Positions 57,127 to 64,000 of a DNA stretch of 64,000 bases are shown one piece after another. The stretch comes from Paratinospora sagittata. Its lineage: Eukaryota > Streptophyta > Magnoliopsida > Ranunculales > Menispermaceae. The position numbers were made by a program, and so were the translations under genes. The DNA is taken from NCBI GenBank assembly GCA_035771175.1, contig CM069604.1:17795115-17859114 (forward strand), given 5' to 3'. The notes under the pieces were generated by a model, which searched no databases, had not been told where the DNA came from, and saw nothing but the letters and a program-made list of their open reading frames with translations. Each line of letters begins with the position of its first letter. Position 1 is the first letter of the stretch.

Positions 57127-59690
57127 CCAACCACTCCTCAACCCTCGTGAGGTGGTTGAGACCCTACGAGCCTTATCTCAAACAACGACATAATATCAAA
57201 AGGTACTAAACAAAACTACCAACTGTATTAATAATCCAAGACAAGAGATAATCCATAAAAATGAACCATAAATAAAACCATAATCCCTACAGTCCATCAA
57301 AAAGGACATAGACGTAAAGTCCAAAACTATGGGTACAAAAAAATCGTCATATGCCCACATGGTCTATCTAACAAGTCCCAACTCACCCATACTGCAATGT
57401 GGTAAGTGTTATAATTACATTGTCCAAAATATAATACATTATAATTTAAAACACAATTCAACCAAAATGCCTCTCAACTCACATCGAGGCCTTTGATTCT
57501 CTCACCGGCAAGGCCCTCAAGATATGACTACTCCTTTGCCCTTATTCAGGACAGAAGGACCTAAAAGAGGAAAATGAAGGTGAGCCAACGGTGCCTAGTG
57601 AATAGAATTCAAATATGCTATCAATACTCATCAATAAATATCATGCATGTATGTCAATGTGTAGCATGATTAAAAGCTCATAACATATAGATATCAAGCA
57701 TTTATAATAAGTTCGATGCAAGTAAAAACTTATCAATTTGGATCCACATTCCACATGCATTGGGGTTACTAGTGCACGTCTATGTCACCGTACCGTTCTC
57801 ATCCCCAATTATGTTGATTTGGGGTTACTAGTGCACGTCTATTTCACCATACCGTTCTCATCCCCAAATATTTCCTTTTTAAAACCCTCCTATGACAAGG
57901 TTAAGTCTCCCTATTAGCCAGATAGATGGGCCCAACCAAAGTCATAAGATTTTCTCAAATCAATGCATCATTCAAAACATTAGGACACATTCATGCTTTC
58001 AACATACAATATATATAAGTGATATGATGACATAAAAGATATAATCATAAACGAAGTATCTAATCACACACGACCACCAAACCGAATCAACCCAATCAAG
58101 ATCCTGAAACATTCATCAATATCCAAATATACATCAATTTCTATGCTCAATCACATAGACATTACACATCAACCCTAAATCAGCCCACATATAGACAATA
58201 GGCCTAAATCCCATCTAATCCCATCATTCAACTCAAATCACATGACTTAGGCCTCTAATGCTTAGTTCTCATTCATAAACCATTCAATTAATCAAAAATA
58301 CAAATTTTCAATTCCTTAGGTATAAACATGCCCAAATTGGGTCACTTGATCACAAGTAGGCCTAACCCATGATATGGTCACAACCACCAAATCAGTAGCA
58401 TAATCAACCCTAATCATGCTTAATTAGACATAAATTGCATCAATTCAATGATTCTAGGCCAAAAACATCAAAAGCTCTAAAATATGAAAATTTTCATACT
58501 TAGGCCATATTGCCTATTTACATTAGGTCACCATGTTCAGCCATGTATATCACTGATTTTGCATCATGGGTTCATCAACAATGGCAACTAGGTCAACATA
58601 GTTGACATGCAAGCTATTTGGAAAGGTCTAAGTTCATATTCTAAATTTAGGTCTAATACAAACAACCCTACAAATTTTCCATTTAATATTCTGTTCAGAT
58701 GTATCAAGCTGCCAACAGATATATTTAATCACAAAATCAATCGTCAGATTGAATTATGTTAAGCGGCAAACCTTCTGTCCAAAAATCAGTTCAATCCAAC
58801 GGTGGACCGAAAAGATAAGCCTCTTTGATGAACAAGTCTCTAATCAGACAATTTCTCCTTTCCTGCTGCAAATACTCAAACTCAGATGACTATATCACAC
58901 AAAATAGTTGACCCACAAACATCTCAAACGTTCATAATTCAGAAAGATTAGTTGTGAACCACCTTCTCAAATATCATATCCATCCAACGGTAGATTTATG
59001 AGATCTATTAGGTTGATCTAAACTGCGCGAGAAGTCCAGACTTTCCGACCAGCTTTGTTTGGGTGGTTATATCTTTCAAAAAAAAACTCCAATCAAGATC
59101 TCCACCGACTAGAATGAATACCCATAAGATACGAACTTGCTAAAAAAGTATGAGCTCAATCGGACCTAATAGCACCAAGATCCAGATCTTTGATGAAAAC
59201 GTTGCTGAGATTTCCCTCAAAGCAACTTCCTCTTTCTTTCTCTTCTTCTTTCCTTTCTCTTCTTTTTTCCTTTCCCTCCACTCACCTCACTCTCTAGGAC
59301 TTCCTTGGAGAAGAGAAGTGGGCATGGGACACTTGTGCACTCTCATGCACCAACTTGACATGTGTTGGTCTCATGCACCAACTTGACATGTATTGGAGAA
59401 GAGAAATGGGGCATGGGACACTTGTCCATTCTCATGCATCAACTTGACTTGTGTTGGTCTCATGCACCAACTTGACATGTGTTGGAGAAGAGAAATGGGG
59501 CATGAGACATTTGTACATTCTCATGCACCAATTTGACATGTGTTGTTCTCATACTACCCATACCAACCACATGTATTTTAACCAATCTTATGCTTGCATG
59601 TATTTTAAATGTCCAATCCATCTAATACACCAAATTTTTTATTCTCATTTATCCTTTTTTCGTAAAATTACTTTTTCATAGAGTTGGGCA
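57127..59690. other. Non-coding DNA, probably an antisense LTR
   Basis: Begins CCAACCACTCC...GTGGTTGAGACC right after the 3' LTR and contains a 59-bp tandem pair (57762 and 57821: GGGGTTACTAGTGCACGTCT) and ~89-bp tandem repeats near 59305-59560 (TTGGAGAAGAGAARTGGG). On the minus strand it would end GGTTGGTGTCACA. These features are common in plant LTRs, but no start was defined and no ORF is convincing. Confidence 0.4.
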
Positions 59691-61206
59691 AAATGCAATT
59701 GGGTTATGGGCTAGATGAAATAATTTTTGGTGCATCACAAGTTTTTAGGTGTTTTTGCTTGATTAATATACTTAGTTGTTTTAGATGAGTTTAGGCTTTA
59801 TCTTAGGTATTGATAGGTTTTTATCATGAATAAATGACTTATTGATACATGTTAATATCATAGAAGTCATATGTTTTGAGTATATTTTATTGTAGTTCAT
59901 TCTTTGATTAAATGCTTGGAATTTACACTTGTTTTTTATTTGTTTTGTAGGTAAATAAGGAGTCTAAAGTGGGTTGAATCAAGGCTAAATTGATGTTCAA
60001 AAGAAGTTAGAAACATGTGCAAGAAGTGGAAGAAAATTGGTTAAGTCCACAATAAGGAAGTCGAAGCGAAGTAGAAAAAATGGCTAAGTCCACAACTGGG
60101 CACACAAACGAGGCTCTGGGCGCCGCGGCGCCCATCGCAGCACCAAAAGACTGAAAAAAAGTAGTGTCCTGGGCGCCACAACGCTCAAAAATCCTTAACG
60201 CAGTGTCGCGACGCTAGTGATTCTAGTTGCTTTTTAGCAACTCTTCCCGATTTAGCAAGTTTTCTAATAGATATTGGACGACTTGGGGGGCGTATGATAG
60301 ATGGGATTTTAGGGTTTTTCAAGAGGAAGAGGAGGAGGCAAGAAGAAAAGAACAAAAGGCAACGGGAGATTTGAAGAGACCAAGAGAAGAAAGGAGATTT
60401 ACCACCATTGAAGGGGGGTTTCTGACTTAGTTTTCTTCTTTTTGTGCTTGTAATGTTATATTTCGTAGTTTTATATCTTTTTATTCTTGTATCTATGATT
60501 ATGAATATGAGCTAAACTTCTAATCTAGAGGTTTAATTGATCTATGTTGGATCTTATGGTTTGAATAATATATATTTGTTCTTTATTGATTTGTGGATTT
60601 ATTTCCAATTTTCGATCCTTAATGCTTGCAAATTGTTGGCCACATTTTGTATGATCTTAGATTTGGTATCTATCACTCAGGAGAGGGGATATTGAGTTGG
60701 ATTAAGGAAATTGTGACCTAGGGTAATTGTATCGTGTTGAGAAACCTACAATTCTTTTGGAAATCACTTTAAAATGGATCTAAAATCTTAAAACATGTTT
60801 AATACATTGGTTTATCACTTGGGAAAGGGGATCAATGTGTTAAGCATAGGTAATTGAACTATCACTTGGAAGAGGGGTTTAATTGATTTATAATTCCATG
60901 ATTCAATGATTTGCATGATCTTTTGAAAACCATAAGTGACAACATAGTGAAATTAATCCTCTAGAGTTTCTAATCATTGCTTTTCCCCCAATTTAGTTTA
61001 ATTTGAATTGATTTACTTTAATTTTGTTTGTTTTAATTCAAGCACATTAAATCATCATTTTTATCACCTAAATAAAATTAATCTCATAGTAGTATTGGGC
61101 ATTTATTTTCGTAAAATTACTTTTTCATGTATGTACGATACCCAACTCATCTCGGTTTTACAACTTGGTAAATTTGTTTACTTGCGAATTTAAATTTGCT
61201 CTATCA
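59690..61206 (+). mobile_element. 5' LTR of an Athila-like element
   Basis: The right end (GCTCTATCA) is followed by AGGTTT and the primer site. The body resembles the Athila-like LTR at 21344-22912, with shared stretches CTAATCTAGAGGTTTAATTG, CACTTGGAAGAGGGGTTTAA and AAACCATAAGT. Its left end is uncertain. ATCA at the end fits the TGAT...ATCA rule, but no TGAT start was fixed near 59690. Confidence 0.65.
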
Positions 61207-61212
61207 AGGTTT

Positions 61213-61230
61213 TGGCTCCGTTGCCGGGGA
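61213..61230 (+). promoter_or_regulatory. Primer-binding site, tRNA-Asp type
   Basis: TGGCTCCGTTGCCGGGGA, one base from the TGGCGCCGTTGCCGGGGA used by Athila and Tat/Ogre elements. Confidence 0.85.
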
Positions 61231-61371
61231 AGAGTGTCAATTTTACAGTTATTAATACCATTGCAAATTGATTTTAATCTTAATTTAGGTATTTTTGTTT
61301 GTTTTTTATTTTTATTTTTCTGAGTTTGTTATTCTTTTTTTCGTGTTAAGTTTCACTGGTTCATGCGATGA

Positions 61372-62757
61372 GTGAGAGATGCAGAAATCACACCTCTTGA
61401 TCCGGAGATTGAGAGAACCCTCGGTAGACTGAGAAGAGATATAAAAGCAGTAGCGCAACCTGAAACCATGGCTGAAGGGAATGACCAGTTACCTTTGAGG
61501 GATTACTTCAAGCCAGTGGTTAACAATAACTACAATGGGATTGCAAGGCTGCCAATCAACGCTAACAACTTTGAGTTGAAGCCTTCGTTGATCACAATGG
61601 TACAGTAACACCAATTTGCTGGAGTATCTCAAGAAGATCTACCGGTCCACATCAACACCTTCTTAGAGATGTGTGACATAGTTAAGATCAACGGAGTCCC
61701 AGAAGAACAAATAAGACTGGGACTGTTCCCATTTTCACTAAGGGACAAGGCAATATCATGGCTCCAATCTCTACTGCTAGGGAGCATAAACATATGGGAA
61801 GAGATGCTCCAAAATTTCTTCAGGAATTCTTCACACCTGCAAGGATTTCACAATTGAGAGCAGAGATTATTCAATTCAGACAACTGAAATTTGAATCCTT
61901 ATATGAGGCGTGGGAGAGATTTAAAGACCTCTTGAGAAGATGTCCTCAACATGGGTACCAAGAGTGGTTGCAGATTCAGATGTTCTACAATGCCATGACC
62001 TTATCTACAAGGTCATTGGTTGATGCTACATCAGGAGGTGCACTATTGGGGAAGACAACAAATGAAGCATTGATGTTGATTGAAGAGATGGCCTCCAATA
62101 CATGAGCATTCAAGTGAGAGGGCATCAATCAAGAAAATAGCTAGTTTACATGAGGTTGATCAAATGACCTCTTTGTCTACACAAATGGCTAGTATGTTGC
62201 ATCACATGGCAGCTTTATCTGACAAGGTTTTCACTCTAGAAGGAAGTCCTTCATCTTTCATAGCATCCATTGCCGTTGCAAGTTCAGTTTCTCAAAGTTT
62301 TGGTGGTCAAGAAGAGCAAGTACAGTTTGTGAACAGCAAATTGTACAATTATAGAGGGAACCAAGACAACTACAGAGGGAACCAATTTGGCAACCAAGTG
62401 CCAAATTAGTATCATCCAGGATTTAGGAATCATGAAATTTTTTCCTACTCCAACAATAGAAATGTGTTGCAACCACCACCGAGGTTTAACTCACAAGGGC
62501 AAGTTCAAGAGAAGAAATCAAACCTTGAAGAAGAAATGACTACTTTTCTAAATGATTCAAACAAGAGGTTCACTAAGAATGAAACAAAGATGAATGAATT
62601 GGCTGCTTCATGGCTAATCAAATGAGTACCATGAGTCAAGTGATAACTCAAGTGAGCAACTTGGGTGCCTCTGTTAAGAATTTGGAGACTCAAGTTGGGC
62701 AAGTGGCTGCACAAATGAGTGCACAACAGAGCAACAACTCTTTCCCAAGCAATACAT
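61372..62757 (+). pseudogene. Athila-like gag, frameshifted
   Basis: Starts near RDAEITPLDPEIERTLG. Core: NYNGIARLPINANNFELKPS, HINTFLEMCDIVKINGVPEE, RLGLFPFSLRDKAISWLQSL, then after a one-base frame change near 61813: KFLQEFFTPARISQLRAEII, LYEAWERFKDLLRRCPQHGY, LMLIEEMASN. A Gln-rich tail follows (YRGNQDNYRGNQFGNQ). Stops at ~61606 (a Gln in relatives), ~62103 and ~62407. A zinc knuckle was not found. Confidence 0.8.
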
Positions 62758-62759
62758 AA

Positions 62760-63665
62760 GTGAATCCAAAAGAGAGGTGCATGGGTATCAAATTAAGGTG
62801 TGGTAAAGAAGTTGAGAGTTCTCCCTTACCGAGCAAGGTTAAGCCGAATTCATTTCCTTCTTCACTATCCATTCCATCATATTCACAAGCTCCAGAAGAG
62901 GTTGAAAAAGAAGTTGAAGAGGGGAGTCTACAGAGAGGCAAAGGAGTTGCTAATGAGAAAGGAAAAGAGGTGAAGAAAGATGAGTATGTACCGGGTTGTA
63001 TCACATTTTCGGACAATCCACCTATTCTTAAGAACCCCATTCCATATCCTCAACGTTTTGCAAAGAAAAAGCTAGATGAACAGTTTGCAAGATTTTTGGA
63101 TATTTTTAAGAAAATCCACATCAACATTCCTTTTACAGATGCTTTGGAGCAAATGCCCAACTATACCAAATTTATGAAGGATGTTATGAGTAAGAAGAGG
63201 AAGCTGGAGGAGTTTGAAACTGTCAAGCTTACTGAGGAGAGCAGTGCCATTCTGCAGAAGAAGTTGCCCCAGAAGCTCAAAGATCCAGGAAGTTTTACTA
63301 TACCCTGCGCTATTGGCACTGTTTCTTTTGATAACGTATTTTGTGACTTTGGTGCAAGTATAAATTTAATGCCTCTTTATGTTTTCAAGAAACTTGAACT
63401 TGGAGAGGTGAAGCCCACTACAATCTCTTTGCAATTGGCAGACCGATCCATCACATACCCCTGGGGCATCATTGAAGATGTGTTAGTAAAAGTTGACAAG
63501 TTCATTTTTCCTGTGGACTTCGTAGTGCTGGACATGGAAGAGGATGATGGAATGCCATTGATACTTGGGAGGCCATTTCTAGCGACTGGTGGAGCATTGA
63601 TAGAGGTGGAGCTTGGTGAACTGACTTTGAGAGTCAATGAGGACAAAGTACTATTCAAGATCTAA
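62760..63665 (+). pseudogene. Athila-like protease region
   Basis: Open for 301 codons: an acidic spacer, then FARFLDIFKKIHINIPFTDA, LEQMPNYTKFMKDVMSKKRK, LKDPGSFTIPCAIG, CDFGASINLMPLYVFKKL, VKPTTISLQLADRSITYPWG, VDKFIFPVDFVVLDMEED, LILGRPFLATGGALIEVELG. The catalytic Asp is present; DFGAS replaces the common DLGAS. A TAA follows at 63663. The ORF itself is undamaged, but the gag before it is broken. Confidence 0.8.
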
Positions 63666-64000
63666 CACACAACCAAAGTTCCAGGGAAGAAGAACATTTG
63701 TTACCAAATTGATGTGGTGGATGTTACTGATGAGAGTGCCACCAAGGCTTTTGAAAAGCCCACACAAAGATTCCTTGGAGCCCTATATGGAAAAAGTGGA
63801 GCATTTAGATGACCTTCCTCCTTTGGCGTGGACGGATCCATATTTGATGCCTCATGTCGAAGATGAAGATTTGTTGCATCTCATGATTGGGCATAAGAGA
63901 AAAGATGGCTATCTCCTTCGGGCCAAGAGGAAAAGATTAAAGGATGACTTCAACATGGATCTAGGAAATATTAAGGCAATGCTTCTAGAAGATCCGCCTA
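63666..64000 (+). other. Continuation of the Athila-like element, interrupted frames, to the window edge
   Basis: Fragments such as VPGKKNICYQIDVVDVTDES and TQRFLGALYGKS fit the protease-RT linker; stops and frame changes are frequent. RT itself would start beyond 64000. Confidence 0.55.

Overview
This is repeat-packed nuclear DNA of a flowering plant, most probably a eudicot. The evidence is chromovirus-type and Athila-type Ty3/gypsy elements, plant L1-type LINE tails ending in TCTC-poly(A), tRNA-iMet-type and tRNA-Asp-type primer-binding sites, and exons of two plant nuclear genes with GT-AG introns. No bacterial, organellar or rRNA/tRNA gene was seen. I cannot name the species.

Host genes. 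Four phase-compatible exons of a WD40 protein of the WRAP73 (WDR8) family lie on the minus strand (21108 down to 9679). They encode the C-terminal ~257 residues and the stop codon. The two middle exons are separated by a 10.2 kb intron holding a hAT-type MITE, several L1 LINE remnants (one nested in another) and a SINE. Exons for the N-terminal part were not found. At 27817-30753 there is one decayed exon of a PMS1-type MutL homologue, split by a 2.78 kb LTR-like insertion with a 5-bp target duplication.

Layout. 1-3301 (minus): 5' LTR, primer site and an extra ORF of a Tekay-like chromovirus. 3302-5650: LTR-like DNA carrying a compound foldback element. 5650-7345 (minus): degenerate chromovirus gag-pro. 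9255-21108: WRAP73 and its intron repeats. 21344-26246: Athila-like solo LTR, then a 5'-truncated chromovirus pol with its 3' LTR. 26693-27184: nearly perfect foldback element. 27817-30753: the split PMS1 exon; the inserted solo LTR carries two arrays of tandem hairpins. 30890-37091: decayed Athila-like element. 37092-39606 (minus): 3' end of another Athila-like element. 39607-43258: LTR, primer site, extra ORF and spacer of a chromovirus-like element. 43259-48928: a different Ty3/gypsy element apparently inserted into it. 49100-57126: extra ORF, spacer, gag-pol-chromodomain and 3' LTR of the Tekay-like family. 57127-59690: non-coding, probably an antisense LTR. 59690-64000: 5' LTR, primer site, gag and protease of an Athila-like element running off the right edge.

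Main points of interest. (1) A family of foldback elements with TG...CA ends and 5-bp target duplications carries tRNA-like A and B boxes facing outward from the centre. (2) Two tandem hairpin arrays in one solo LTR have paired, co-varying stems; one of them has a constant 11-nt loop. (3) Three loci show a repeated architecture: LTR, primer site, a PF20167-like ORF, a ~120-bp-repeat spacer, then gag-pol. No single locus shows all parts.

Almost every retroelement ORF is broken. In the clearest case (23170-25740) the reading frame is continuous and interrupted only by stop codons, most of them explained by C-to-T changes, which suggests decay by cytosine deamination.
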